Source: Clostridia bacterium (lineage in GTDB: Bacteria > Bacillota > Clostridia > Oscillospirales > Acutalibacteraceae). Taken from it: a stretch of 42,855 nucleotides of DNA. The DNA is taken from assembly GCA_017434985.1 (NCBI GenBank), contig JAFSFY010000021.1, positions 1 through 42,855 of the forward strand. Reading direction: 5' to 3'. Position 1 is the first letter of the stretch. The number at the start of each line of letters is the position of its first letter. Under the pieces are notes generated by a model. It was not told the origin of the DNA. It made no database searches and saw nothing but the letters and a program-made list of their open reading frames with translations. Shown here one piece after another: positions 1 through 7,232 of the stretch. Made by a program: the position numbers and the translations under genes.

Positions 1-71
1 TACCGCCTTGTACCGAAACTCGCAGACGAGAACAAACTACCGCACTGTACAGTAACCACCTTCCCCACCAG
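1..71. other. Left edge, no gene assigned
   Basis: No recognisable product. Two + strand frames are open from the edge: one stops at 53-55, just before the terminator at 72-104, and one runs through the terminator to 111. The first would make sense as the last codons of an upstream gene, but nothing in 17 residues identifies it. The segment ends in ccacca before the terminator, yet no T-arm precedes it, so a tRNA 3' end is not supported. Confidence 0.2.
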
Positions 72-104
72 AAAAAGAGCCGATGCAAAGCATCGGCTCT
101 TTTT
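72..104 (+). terminator. Intrinsic terminator
   Basis: Perfect stem AGAGCCGATG / CATCGGCTCT with loop caaag, flanked by an A-run on the left and a T-run on the right, so it could work in both directions. The composite repeat at 110-283 starts a few bases after the T-run. Confidence 0.85.
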
Positions 105-109
105 CAGTT

Positions 110-283
110 AAATCCACCCTGTCGGGTGGGTGAAATATTGCTTCGCAATGTGAAATTCGAGCAAAGCTCGAGTGAAATCGCTGCGGCGGTGGGTGGATTT
201 AATTTCATATTTTGCGTCAGCAAAATATTTCACCAAAGGCGTAAGCCTTTGATTTCACCGTGAGTGTAAGCGAACGATTTCAC
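110..283. repeat. Composite multi-hairpin repeat, copy 1
   Basis: A string of short hairpins separated by a seven-base spacer. GTGAAAT lies at 130-136, 150-156 and 172-178. Its complement ATTTCAC (once ATTTCAT) lies at 202-208, 227-233, 252-258 and 277-283. Between spacers sit small stems, for example ATTGC/GCAAT, TCGAGC/GCTCGA, ATTTTGC/GCAAAAT and CAAAGGC/GCCTTTG. An outer pair AAATCCACCC / GGGTGGATTT encloses the left half. The left spacers can pair with the right ones, so the whole could fold into a branched structure. Copy 2 at 30745-30911 has the same plan with different stems. No ORF is evident. It looks like a non-autonomous palindromic element. Confidence 0.75.
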
Positions 284-299
284 TAAAATCTCCGTCAAG

Positions 300-320
300 A
301 TGGATTCGAACGACCGAAAC
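300..320 (+). repeat. Left boundary motif, unit A
   Basis: Contains GATTCGAACGACCGAAA, identical over 17 bases to 2490-2506. It lies about 10 bases before the promoter of the Tim44-like gene. It resembles the T-arm of a tRNA read on the minus strand, but no tRNA is present. See the finding on units with shared ends. Confidence 0.65.
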
Positions 321-330
321 CAATCGTATC

Positions 331-359
331 TTGTTTATTTTCTTGTTTTATGCTATAAT
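331..359 (+). promoter_or_regulatory. Sigma-A promoter of the Tim44-like gene
   Basis: TTGTTT (331-336), 17-base spacer, TATAAT (354-359). The start codon is 20 bases downstream with ribosome binding site AAAGGCGGTG. The promoter lies inside the unit bounded by the left and right motifs, so the unit carries its own transcription start. Confidence 0.7.
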
Positions 360-379
360 TAAACAAAGGCGGTGATTCT

Positions 380-1156
380 ATGACTAAAAAAATAATGTCT
401 TTAATTATAGTTATTTTAATGCTTGTTTCTTGCATAAGTATAACTGCTTATGCCGAGAACATTGATGATTATTACAGTATTTCTGTAATCACATTACGCG
501 CCGGTGGCGGAGGTGGTGGCGGCTCCGGTGGCGGTGGCGGCTCAGGCGGCGGTTCTTCACATCATTCCGGTACGGGACGTCAGCCCACACTATTTGAATC
601 AATTATTCAATTTATTATGATGCCTTTTGTATTGTTTTCGTCCTCGATTGTTTTTTATCTTAAACTTACGAAGCGTTCAAGAAAAGCAAAAAAATTGATG
701 AAACAAATGATGCAAAGTGATAATGCTTGGAAATACAAAGACATTTCTTCCACAGTAAAAGACAGCTTTATCGCCATTCAAACTGCATGGGCAAATATGG
801 ATATGACTTCGGCATTTCAATATATATCGGATGAATTATATGACAGTTTTCAGACAAAGTTAAACTGGATGTCTTATAGAAACCAAAAAAACATTTTAGA
901 AAACATCCAATTGATTCAAGCACTTCCCGTCGCTGTTCACGATGATAACGATAATTCTCGCGATTACATATGGTTTTACATAAAGGGTAGAATGGTGGAT
1001 TATATTATTGATACCAATACTCAATTAAAAGTTAGCGGTAATACATCATCAACATCTTTTGTGGAATACTGGCAATTTATAAGAAAAGAAGACAAATGGG
1101 TTTTAAATAAGATTTTACAAAAAAACGAATCAGATCAAATCCCATTTACTGAATAA
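380..1156 (+). CDS. Tim44-like domain membrane protein with Gly-rich segment
   Basis: A 258-residue exported protein. An N-terminal hydrophobic signal (1-25) ends in AYA; an LVSC lipobox-like stretch at 15-18 leaves lipoprotein processing possible. Then come a glycine/serine run (41-60), one membrane segment (about 73-96), a basic stretch and a C-terminal region (about 110-250) resembling bacterial Tim44-like domains, with conserved Trp and an ISDELY-type helix. This type (signal, RAGGG-rich linker, TM, Tim44-like) is known in Firmicutes but has no settled function. Its DNA is clearly more A+T-rich than the housekeeping genes here. It stands alone with its own promoter between the boundary motifs at 300 and 1162, which suggests recent acquisition as a single-gene unit. 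Confidence 0.75.
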   Translation: MTKKIMSLIIVILMLVSCISITAYAENIDDYYSISVITLRAGGGGGGGSGGGGGSGGGSSHHSGTGRQPTLFESIIQFIMMPFVLFSSSIVFYLKLTKRSRKAKKLMKQMMQSDNAWKYKDISSTVKDSFIAIQTAWANMDMTSAFQYISDELYDSFQTKLNWMSYRNQKNILENIQLIQALPVAVHDDNDNSRDYIWFYIKGRMVDYIIDTNTQLKVSGNTSSTSFVEYWQFIRKEDKWVLNKILQKNESDQIPFTE

Positions 1157-1161
1157 ACGTG

Positions 1162-1181
1162 GCATCTAAATGGTTCGTAAC
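1162..1181 (+). repeat. Right boundary motif, unit A
   Basis: GCATCTAAATGGTTCGTAAC, identical over all 20 bases to 3805-3824. The next bases (agccaaaac) are also close to those after the second copy (caccaaaaac). The core ATGGTTCGTAAC..CCAAAA can be aligned with the left motif ATGGATTCGAACGACCGAAA as an imperfect direct repeat. Confidence 0.7.
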
Positions 1182-1198
1182 AGCCAAAACAAAAGAAG

Positions 1199-1215
1199 GT
1201 GGATTCGAAAGCCCG
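1199..1215 (+). repeat. Third left-motif-like copy
   Basis: GTGGATTCGAAAGCCCG resembles the left motif at 300-320 and follows the right motif of unit A by 17 bases. It may mark the boundary of the next unit (the beta-lactamase-fold gene). The match is partial, so this is tentative. Confidence 0.4.
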
Positions 1216-1222
1216 TTAATAA

Positions 1223-1248
1223 CCCCCCGCATAGCGGGGGGATTTTTA
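1223..1248 (+). terminator. Intrinsic terminator
   Basis: Stem CCCCCCGC / GCGGGGGG with loop ata, followed by atttttatt. It lies between the Tim44-like gene and the next gene and would end transcription from the former. Confidence 0.85.
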
Positions 1249-1304
1249 TTACTTGCTATTTGTACAGTTGATGTGATAAAATAACCGCGAAAGCAGGTGT
1301 TTAT

Positions 1305-2435
1305 ATGCAACCGAAAAACCGACTTACTCCCCAAAGGGAAGCCGACTTGATTCGCCGTATTCACGCCATCACCGACGAGATCGGGCTCCCCTATTTTGAA
1401 TTGCGTCTTTTTCAAGGATACGAAAACCTTTTTACCTACGTTGACAAGCCTGACGATTGTGCCGATAAAAACAAATTATACTTGTATTCTTGTACCAAAC
1501 CATTGACGGTAACGTGTGCGTTACAACTGTGGGAACAAGGCTTACTCTCGCTTGACGATGCCCTTGTCAAGTACCTTCCCGCCTTTGAAAAGGCATTCAC
1601 ATTGGATACCAATGGCAACAAGCAGATTGTCGGCCCGCAAATCACCCTGCGGCACCTGTTAACCATGACGGCAGGATTTGACTACAACATCGCAACCGAG
1701 CCGCTAAAAGCACTGTTTAACACACAAAAGAATCCCTCCACCGCCGCGTTTGTGGATACTTTGGCAGAACATCCGTTGCAGTTTGTACCGGGCACCCGGT
1801 TTAATTACAGCCTTTGCCTCGACGTGTTGGCACGGGTGGTAGAAGTGGTAAGCGGACAACGCTTTTCGGCCTATATGCAAGAGCATATTCTTACGCCGTT
1901 ACAAATGAGCGATTGCGGTTTTCACGATAACGATTTTGACCATATGTTACCGCAGTATATCGTAAAAGACGGCAAGATTGTCCCCTACCCCTTGCGCAAC
2001 GACCTTGTCCCCTCCACCGAATTTGACAGCGGCGGCGCCGGGCTGATCGGCACCACCGCGGATTATACGAAATTCGCCGTAGCGCTTGCCAACGACGGCG
2101 TGGCCAACAACGGCTATCGTTTACTGCAACCCGAAACCATTCGCTTAATGAGTGCGCCACACACGCAATCGTTACGATTGGAAAACCAATTCACCTGCGT
2201 ACAAGGGGACGATTACAGTTACGGATTTGGCGTACGTTCTCGCATAAAACCGACCGATTTTGGCCTGAACGTGGGTGAATTCGGTTGGGACGGCGCAGCC
2301 GGATCTTATTTGCTCATCGACCCCGAACGAAAACTTTCCCTTACAATGGGCATGCACCTACTGGGATGGCCGGACGCTTTTGGTAAAACACATTTAAAAC
2401 TCGTGGAAACGGTATACCGCGCGTTTGAGTTTTAA
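1305..2435 (+). CDS. Serine hydrolase, class C beta-lactamase fold
   Basis: A 376-residue protein of the beta-lactamase/transpeptidase-like family (COG1680 type). The nucleophile motif SxxK is S62-C-T-K65, followed by the usual hydrophobic helix. The second motif is Y168-S-L in place of the common YxN. A GGAGLIGT stretch and a late FGxG-like region complete the fold. There is no signal peptide, so it is likely cytoplasmic and more like an esterase or peptidase than a resistance enzyme; the substrate cannot be told. The start at 1305 has AGCAGGTG upstream and a TAAAAT-type -10 about 20 bases before. Codon use is more G+C-rich than the two flanking units. Stop 2435 is followed by a good ribosome binding site (AAAGGAG) leading into the truncated reading frame at 2449. 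Confidence 0.8.
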   Translation: MQPKNRLTPQREADLIRRIHAITDEIGLPYFELRLFQGYENLFTYVDKPDDCADKNKLYLYSCTKPLTVTCALQLWEQGLLSLDDALVKYLPAFEKAFTLDTNGNKQIVGPQITLRHLLTMTAGFDYNIATEPLKALFNTQKNPSTAAFVDTLAEHPLQFVPGTRFNYSLCLDVLARVVEVVSGQRFSAYMQEHILTPLQMSDCGFHDNDFDHMLPQYIVKDGKIVPYPLRNDLVPSTEFDSGGAGLIGTTADYTKFAVALANDGVANNGYRLLQPETIRLMSAPHTQSLRLENQFTCVQGDDYSYGFGVRSRIKPTDFGLNVGEFGWDGAAGSYLLIDPERKLSLTMGMHLLGWPDAFGKTHLKLVETVYRAFEF

Positions 2436-2448
2436 AGGAGAATCGCGA

Positions 2449-2526
2449 TGAACAGCACCGCAAGCTACACCTATATTCCCTTCAATATAGATTCGAACGA
2501 CCGAAATTGTGATACACCTGATTAAA
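2449..2526 (+). pseudogene. Truncated gene start (25 codons)
   Basis: AAAGGAG at 2434-2440 followed by ATG at 2449 looks like the start of the next gene of the beta-lactamase-fold transcription unit. The frame reads MNSTASYTYIPFN and then crosses the left boundary motif at 2487 and stops at 2524-2526. I infer that the original second gene was cut by arrival of the downstream unit; only its first 12-13 codons remain. No matching continuation was found after 3824. It could instead be a chance short frame. Confidence 0.4.
2487..2506 (+). repeat. Left boundary motif, unit B
   Basis: ATAGATTCGAACGACCGAAA shares GATTCGAACGACCGAAA exactly with the motif at 300-320. It lies 35 bases before the -10 box of the amidohydrolase gene, comparable to its position in unit A. 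Confidence 0.65.
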
Positions 2527-2540
2527 TTATAGTTTTGTAG

Positions 2541-2546
2541 TATAAT
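2541..2546 (+). promoter_or_regulatory. -10 box of amidohydrolase gene
   Basis: TATAAT at 2541-2546, 19 bases before the start codon. No good -35 is present at 16-18 bases; the region just upstream is A+T-rich. Confidence 0.5.
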
Positions 2547-2564
2547 GAAAAGTGGGTGGAATAA

Positions 2565-3812
2565 ATGAAAAAACAGATTATAGATGTAATAGAGGCAAAC
2601 AAAGATGCAATTATTGCTTGTGGTGAGTATATTTTGAACAATCCCGAGTTAGGATTTAAAGAATACAAAACAAGCGAGTACGTAAAACAGGAATTCAAGA
2701 AATTGAGTATTTCTTATAAAGAGAATTTAGCCGTCACCGGCGTAATGGGCGTGGTGGGAAAACCTGATGCAGATGTGAATATTTGCGTGATCGGGGAAAT
2801 GGATGCTGTTAAATGCTATGAACACCCCTATGCTGACTCAGTTACGGGTGCCGCTCACGCTTGCGGTCATAATGCGCAGATTGCACAAATGATCGGTGCG
2901 GCTTACGGTATAGTAAAAAGCGGCATTCTTAACGAGTGCAACTGTAAAATTACCTTTTTAGCAGTTCCTGCAGAGGAGTTTGTTGAACTGGATTTTCGCA
3001 AACGTCTGGTTGACGACGGCGCCATTACATATATGTCGGGTAAGCAGGAATTGATACATCTTGGCGTTTTTGATGATATCGATGTTGCTATGATGATTCA
3101 CGCTCACGCTTTAACACCGCAGCCGCGTTTATATATGCTCGGTTCAAGCCTTGGCTTTGAGGCAAGGCAAATAACCTTTTTAGGAAAGTCGGCTCACGGA
3201 AGCGAGCCATGGAATGGTATCAATGCACTTGATGCCGCGGTTATGACCATTAACGCTATTAATGCAAATCGCTCTACCTTCAAGGATTCTGACAGGGTAC
3301 GGATTCATCCGATTATTTCAAATGGCGGCGATTTGGTAAACGTTATACCAGATAAAGCGATAATTGAGACATACATCCGTGCAGGCAATATTTCGGCACT
3401 GACCGATGCTTGCAGCAAGGTAGACAATGCGTCAAAAGCAGGTGCTATCGCACTAGGTGCGAACTGCTCTATTGAAAATATTAAAGGCTACGCACCGTTA
3501 ATACAGGACGAAAATCTTTCAAAGGTTTTCGAGGATAATGCGCTTATGTTCTTAAACTCGGGAGACATTGGTCATCATCAGGATATGACGGGTTCTACCG
3601 ATATGGGAGACGTAAGTAATATCATACCGGCAATACAACCTACTATCGGTGGGTTTGACGGTGCGTTACATAGCAAGGAATTTTCAATCGTTGATAAAGA
3701 ATTTGTTTATGTGACCGCTTCAAAGATATTGGCGTGTACCGTTTACGATTTAATAAAAGATAACGCCGCAAAGGCCAGAGAAATAAAACAAAATTTTAAA
3801 AAATGCATCTAA
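2565..3812 (+). CDS. M20 family amidohydrolase / metallopeptidase
   Basis: A 415-residue cytoplasmic hydrolase of the M20D amidohydrolase group (AbgB, hippurate hydrolase-like). Seen: the GEMDAV metal-binding stretch near residue 77, then ACGHNAQ (about 99-105) with metal-ligand Cys/His, PAEE (about 136-139) with the catalytic Glu pair, and a dimerisation insert with GKSAHGSEPWNGINALDA. The family removes acyl or aminoacyl groups from amino acids or p-aminobenzoyl-glutamate; the substrate is not predictable here. The ribosome binding site is GTGGGTGG. Its DNA is A+T-rich like the Tim44-like gene, and it is a single-gene unit between the motifs at 2487 and 3805. The right motif overlaps its last codons and stop. 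Confidence 0.85.
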   Translation: MKKQIIDVIEANKDAIIACGEYILNNPELGFKEYKTSEYVKQEFKKLSISYKENLAVTGVMGVVGKPDADVNICVIGEMDAVKCYEHPYADSVTGAAHACGHNAQIAQMIGAAYGIVKSGILNECNCKITFLAVPAEEFVELDFRKRLVDDGAITYMSGKQELIHLGVFDDIDVAMMIHAHALTPQPRLYMLGSSLGFEARQITFLGKSAHGSEPWNGINALDAAVMTINAINANRSTFKDSDRVRIHPIISNGGDLVNVIPDKAIIETYIRAGNISALTDACSKVDNASKAGAIALGANCSIENIKGYAPLIQDENLSKVFEDNALMFLNSGDIGHHQDMTGSTDMGDVSNIIPAIQPTIGGFDGALHSKEFSIVDKEFVYVTASKILACTVYDLIKDNAAKAREIKQNFKKCI

Positions 3813-3824
3813 ATGGTTCGTAAC
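3805..3824 (+). repeat. Right boundary motif, unit B
   Basis: Exact 20-base copy of the motif at 1162-1181, overlapping the stop codon (3810-3812) of the amidohydrolase gene. Confidence 0.7.
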
Positions 3825-3862
3825 CACCAAAAACAAGAATTTTCCATTCACTCCGTCTCATC

Positions 3863-3891
3863 TTGCTTGATTACGTATTTTATGATACAAT
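3863..3891 (+). promoter_or_regulatory. Sigma-A promoter of DUF2809 gene
   Basis: TTGCTT (3863-3868), 17 bases, TACAAT (3886-3891), then AAAGGTGGTGA before ATG 3912. The leader (TTTTATG, A+T-rich -10, CAAAGG.GGTGA) is strikingly like that of the Tim44-like gene at 331-380. Confidence 0.65.
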
Positions 3892-3911
3892 GAATCAAAG
3901 GTGGTGACGAT

Positions 3912-4295
3912 ATGGATAAACACTCCCGTATTCCTTATGCGGTTGCCTTCGCTTTGCTTTTCTTGGCGGAGGTTGTGATTGCCCTGTTTGTTCACGATAC
4001 ATTTATTCGTCCGTATTTCGGAGACGTACTTGTTACCATTTTGCTTTGCTGTTTATACAAAGCCGTCTTTTCAAAAGGTGCCCCTGCCCTACCACTATTT
4101 GTTTTTGGATTTGCCGTGCTGGTTGAGTTTGCGCAATACGTTAACATTGTCAAATTACTGGGCTTAGAAAACAACGCCTTCTTATCCACACTGATCGGGA
4201 CCTCCTTTTCCGTAATCGACATTGTGTGTTACGGTGTCGGTTGCCTAATCTTTTGGCTTACAGAAGCTGTCGTATTACGACATAAAACACGGTGA
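3912..4295 (+). CDS. DUF2809 family membrane protein
   Basis: 127 residues, almost entirely four hydrophobic helices (about 8-27, 36-52, 59-75, 96-118). The order matches DUF2809 proteins: a helix, a short loop with IRPYFGDVLVT, and EFAQ in the third helix. This is a small integral membrane family of unknown function. The gene is followed after seven bases by the DUF2752 gene, so the two are co-transcribed from the promoter at 3863. The strong ribosome binding site AAAGGTGGTGA fixes the start. Confidence 0.75.
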   Translation: MDKHSRIPYAVAFALLFLAEVVIALFVHDTFIRPYFGDVLVTILLCCLYKAVFSKGAPALPLFVFGFAVLVEFAQYVNIVKLLGLENNAFLSTLIGTSFSVIDIVCYGVGCLIFWLTEAVVLRHKTR

Positions 4296-4302
4296 AATCG
4301 AT

Positions 4303-4647
4303 ATGAAGATCTCACACTTAAAGGAAAAGTTAATATTCACTGCCGCTTACGGCGGCATCTTGCTGATCGGTTGGTATTTTGATCTGCCTTGTCTGTTTTT
4401 CTCTCTCCTGGGTATCCCCTGCCCGGGTTGCGGGATGTCGCGCGCGTGGTTTGCGGTTTGCCGATTGGATATCGTCGCCGCCTTTTCTTTTCATCCGATG
4501 TTTTGGAGCATACCGCTCTTATATCTCTATTTTCTTTCGGACAACGGTATTTTTCATCGCAAGATCCCCGATCGTCTCCTCTTGATCGGCATCGCACTCG
4601 GCTTTGCGGCGTGGTGGTGCTATCGGTTGATCTCCCTTGTATTTTAA
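4303..4647 (+). CDS. DUF2752 family membrane protein
   Basis: 114 residues with about three membrane segments and the family signature around residues 36-48: GIPCPGCGMSRAW. DUF2752 proteins are small membrane proteins of unknown role, found widely in Firmicutes and Bacteroidetes. The two cysteines of CPGC could bind metal or a partner; that is inference. It sits seven bases after the DUF2809 gene, with a weak GGTGA in front of ATG 4303, in line with translational coupling. Confidence 0.8.
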   Translation: MKISHLKEKLIFTAAYGGILLIGWYFDLPCLFFSLLGIPCPGCGMSRAWFAVCRLDIVAAFSFHPMFWSIPLLYLYFLSDNGIFHRKIPDRLLLIGIALGFAAWWCYRLISLVF

Positions 4648-4667
4648 GGAAACAAGTGCATAATTTG

Positions 4668-4696
4668 TTGACTTGTGTCGAAACCTATGGTACAAT
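4668..4696 (+). promoter_or_regulatory. Sigma-A promoter of TM2 gene
   Basis: TTGACT (4668-4673), 17 bases, TACAAT (4691-4696), then a 53-base leader to ATG 4750. Confidence 0.75.
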
Positions 4697-4749
4697 TTTT
4701 TCAGTACACAAGCTTGTGGACGAAATTCTGAACAAAGGGGTTTTGTAGA

Positions 4750-5142
4750 ATGTATTGTAAAAATTGCGGCGAAGCGATGAACGACAATCAAGCCATCTGC
4801 CTGAAATGCGGTGTTAAAGTCGGCGACGGCAACGGTTTTTGCGCTAACTGCGGCAACGCGCTTGCTCCCAACGCGGACGTTTGCCTTAACTGCGGCGTAG
4901 CCGTGAAAAAAGTCGGCGCGAACGGTGACTATCTCAACGGTCAGGACAAGATCGTTATCGCATTGATCTGCTTCTTCCTCGGCAGTATCGGTATCCACAA
5001 CTTTATCTTGGGCGAAACCAAAAAAGGTATTGTCAAAATCGTGCTTTCTTTCTGCTTCGGTATCAGCGTCATTTTGATGTTGATCGACTTTGTTAAGATC
5101 TTGACCGACAAATACGTCGTCGACCCCAACAAAGCATTCTGA
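4750..5142 (+). CDS. Zinc-ribbon TM2 domain protein
   Basis: 130 residues. The N-terminal half holds CxxC knuckles at 3-6, 18-21, 31-34 and 45-48 (YCKNCG, CLKCG, CANCG, CLNCG), i.e. two zinc ribbons in tandem. The C-terminal half is a TM2 domain: a helix, a turn with GSIGIHNFILGETKKGI, and a second helix. TM2 proteins are small two-helix membrane proteins of unclear role; the zinc-ribbon fusion is common in Clostridia. It is a single-gene unit with its own promoter, a ribosome binding site AAAGGGG and a shared terminator at 5147-5198. Confidence 0.85.
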   Translation: MYCKNCGEAMNDNQAICLKCGVKVGDGNGFCANCGNALAPNADVCLNCGVAVKKVGANGDYLNGQDKIVIALICFFLGSIGIHNFILGETKKGIVKIVLSFCFGISVILMLIDFVKILTDKYVVDPNKAF

Positions 5143-5146
5143 TTGT

Positions 5147-5198
5147 GAAATACAAAAAAACAGCCTCGGTGTTAATACCGAGGCTGTTTTTGTATTTC
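5147..5198. terminator. Bidirectional terminator
   Basis: Perfect stem ACAGCCTCGGT / ACCGAGGCTGT with loop gttaat and matching A and T runs on the two sides. It separates the convergent TM2 gene (+) and exporter operon (-) and ends both. Confidence 0.9.
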
Positions 5199-5649
5199 AT
5201 GTCTTTTTCTTGCCGTGGGCAACACGATTGACGATGCGAACGAATGCACTGGAAACGATGACGCCAAGCGCCAAGGCAGCAGCCAATTCCAACGTATACA
5301 CGGCTTTCGGCAAGAAGGTAGTCATATCCGCTTGGAGGGCAAACACCATTGTATAATACAGCGACGCACCGGGAATGAGCGGAATGAGCGACGTGATGAT
5401 GAACGCCGTTGTCGGGGTTTTTAACAATCGCGCCATTCCTTCGGCATACAGCGAAATGGCACAAGCCACCACAAAATACGAAACGGGTTCGGAGGGAATC
5501 ACATGATTGACCAGCACAAACAACAGCCACGAAAGCAGTCCGCCGACAGCCGCCATCACTAACCGTATCCCACGAATGTTGAATAGCAAGGCAAACCCGA
5601 TGGTGCCGATAAACCCTGCCAAAACTTGAATCATTTCCGCTTGTGTCAT
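5197..5649 (-). CDS. Threonine/serine exporter, ThrE-2 domain subunit
   Basis: 150 residues with about five membrane helices and the ThrE_2 (DUF3815-type) pattern GFALLFNIRG..., HVIP, and LIPLIPGASLYYTM. In many Firmicutes the ThrE exporter is split: this short protein pairs with a longer ThrE_1 protein. The start overlaps the stop of that upstream gene (ATGA), so the two are made together. The likely role is amino-acid export (Thr/Ser in the characterised ThrE); the true substrate here is unknown. The C-terminus is basic and cytosolic. Confidence 0.85.
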   Translation of the reverse strand: MTQAEMIQVLAGFIGTIGFALLFNIRGIRLVMAAVGGLLSWLLFVLVNHVIPSEPVSYFVVACAISLYAEGMARLLKTPTTAFIITSLIPLIPGASLYYTMVFALQADMTTFLPKAVYTLELAAALALGVIVSSAFVRIVNRVAHGKKKT

Positions 5650-6398
5650 ACGGCAAACCCTCCCAACAAAACCACGAGGAAGTAGCCTGCCGCAATAGCC
5701 AGAGCGGCCAATACTGCTTCGATGGAACGCAACAAACCGGCAATGCTGTCGCCGGTGAACAGATCGCGAATCGCGTTGGTGAGACCGATACCCGGGATCA
5801 ACGCCATAATATTGCCGATTATGATGTTATCAGGGGTAGCGACCCACCCCAGTTTGACACTCAAAAACGCCAATACCGTGATGACAATGGTGGAGAAAAA
5901 TTTACCAAAGATTTTATTGGTAATGACCAATTCCGCTACAAACAAGCACAATCTGACCACAATCCCCACGACCATTGCGGCCGCGGCATCCACAAGCGTG
6001 CCACCAAAAAAGATGGCAAACGCGCCGGCGATCATCGCATAGCAGATGATTTCCAACCAAAGCGGCACTTTTTTGATTTGCCTGATGGTCGACACCGTTT
6101 CTTCAATCTCCTGCACCGACACGCTTCCTTCACAAATTTTACGAGAGAGTGCATTTAAGCGATGCAGTTTTTCATAATCGGTGGTCAGTGACGTTACCCG
6201 CCGCGTTTGGGTATAGACGGCACCGTCCTCCGTATGAACGGTTACGACCATACTGCTGGTGATAATAAAGACGTCGACACGTGTAGCGCCAAACGCGTAG
6301 CACATACGGCTGACACTTTCTTCTACACGGCGAATTTCAGCGCCGGATACCAACATCAACTCGCCGATATCCATTGCGCACCCAAATCGTTTTTCCAT
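5646..6398 (-). CDS. Threonine/serine exporter, ThrE-1 domain subunit
   Basis: 250 residues from ATG 6398 (AGGGG upstream); a longer frame to 6452 has no ribosome binding site and overlaps the gene upstream. The N-terminal 110 residues are the soluble ThrE_1/DUF1212 part with GELMLVSGAEIRRVE and DVFIITSSMVVTV. The remainder is about five helices including a second LIPGIGLTNAIRDL motif typical of the family. It partners the ThrE-2 protein. It lies 13 bases after the zinc-ribbon membrane protein gene, giving a three-gene minus-strand operon. Confidence 0.88.
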   Translation of the reverse strand: MEKRFGCAMDIGELMLVSGAEIRRVEESVSRMCYAFGATRVDVFIITSSMVVTVHTEDGAVYTQTRRVTSLTTDYEKLHRLNALSRKICEGSVSVQEIEETVSTIRQIKKVPLWLEIICYAMIAGAFAIFFGGTLVDAAAAMVVGIVVRLCLFVAELVITNKIFGKFFSTIVITVLAFLSVKLGWVATPDNIIIGNIMALIPGIGLTNAIRDLFTGDSIAGLLRSIEAVLAALAIAAGYFLVVLLGGFAV

Positions 6399-6411
6399 CG
6401 TGACGCCCCTG

Positions 6412-7200
6412 TTAGTTTTCAAGAAAATATTTTCCCACCAAAACGGAAGCAAGAATCATCGCCACACCGCCACCGAGCGAACTCAAAGAGGTAAGCGCGG
6501 AAGCAACCGACAAAATGCCGAGAACCATCAACCACGTTTTGGTTTCTTTCGCACATAAAACGTTCGCGACCCCGTTTTGGAGAGCCTGATACAACGATTT
6601 CACAAACGCGTGTATCTTGCGCATACCGAAAAAGTTGAACAAAAAGACCGGTACCGCCAACAGGAGGAAAATCAAAAGCATCAGCGGTGCCGAGGCGGAA
6701 AGCACAACCTCAAGCAGATCGATATATTCCGCATGCATCAAACCGAGTTCGTCCACAATTTCGTTAAAAATAGCACTGCTTCCCGCGGCAATACCGATCA
6801 CCACCGTCAGCAACACGCCCATCACGACCAAAAGGCCGGTTACCACGTAGGAAACCACGTAGTCGGCAAACACCACGCCGCTAATACTACGCAAGCTTTC
6901 CACGTGGATATTGTCGCGGCGGGATTTGGCATATACGATCCACAAAAAGACCGACGCCAAAATAAGAAGCAACGGTACTTGATCCGCCAAGAGGCCCAAA
7001 AAGGCACCGGCCGTGACCAAAATGCACAATACCAAAAACAGCGGATCTTTCAGCGCTGCCAAGGTTTTCGTGTATAACGGATTAACGGGGGTGGATTCGC
7101 TCACCGTCAGTTGCTCAGCCGTCGGTTGTACGGCAGTACCGCACTGCGCACAAAAAGCGAAGTCTTGTTCACTTTCGAAACCACAATTTGCACATTTCAT
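6412..7200 (-). CDS. Zinc-ribbon multi-pass membrane protein
   Basis: 262 residues from ATG 7200, chosen because AAAGGAGGATC sits at the right distance; the longer frame to 7242 lacks this. It starts with a zinc ribbon (CANCG at 3-7, CAQCG at 18-22), then a short polar stretch, then five or six hydrophobic segments from about residue 45 to the end. No known family signature in the membrane part was recognised. It is the first gene of the ThrE operon, so a role linked to that exporter is possible but unproven. Confidence 0.75.
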   Translation of the reverse strand: MKCANCGFESEQDFAFCAQCGTAVQPTAEQLTVSESTPVNPLYTKTLAALKDPLFLVLCILVTAGAFLGLLADQVPLLLILASVFLWIVYAKSRRDNIHVESLRSISGVVFADYVVSYVVTGLLVVMGVLLTVVIGIAAGSSAIFNEIVDELGLMHAEYIDLLEVVLSASAPLMLLIFLLLAVPVFLFNFFGMRKIHAFVKSLYQALQNGVANVLCAKETKTWLMVLGILSVASALTSLSSLGGGVAMILASVLVGKYFLEN

Positions 7201-7232
7201 AAACGGATCCTCCTTTGGATTTCCTTGAAAAC

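Noticed and set aside
1-71. tRNA 3' end before the terminator (ccacca)
   Set aside because: No T-arm sequence (GGTTCRA) in the preceding 60 bases.
110-283. CRISPR array
   Set aside because: Spacing is short and uneven, the repeated unit is seven bases and inverts midway; no cas genes.
1162-1222. Integron attC site between the first two genes
   Set aside because: The region has TTCGAA-like cores and some inverted pairing, but not the GTTRRRY/RYYYAAC core sites, and no integrase is in view.
4337-4998. Several antisense frames across the DUF2752 and TM2 genes
   Set aside because: They lack ribosome binding sites and family motifs and cover genes with clear signatures.
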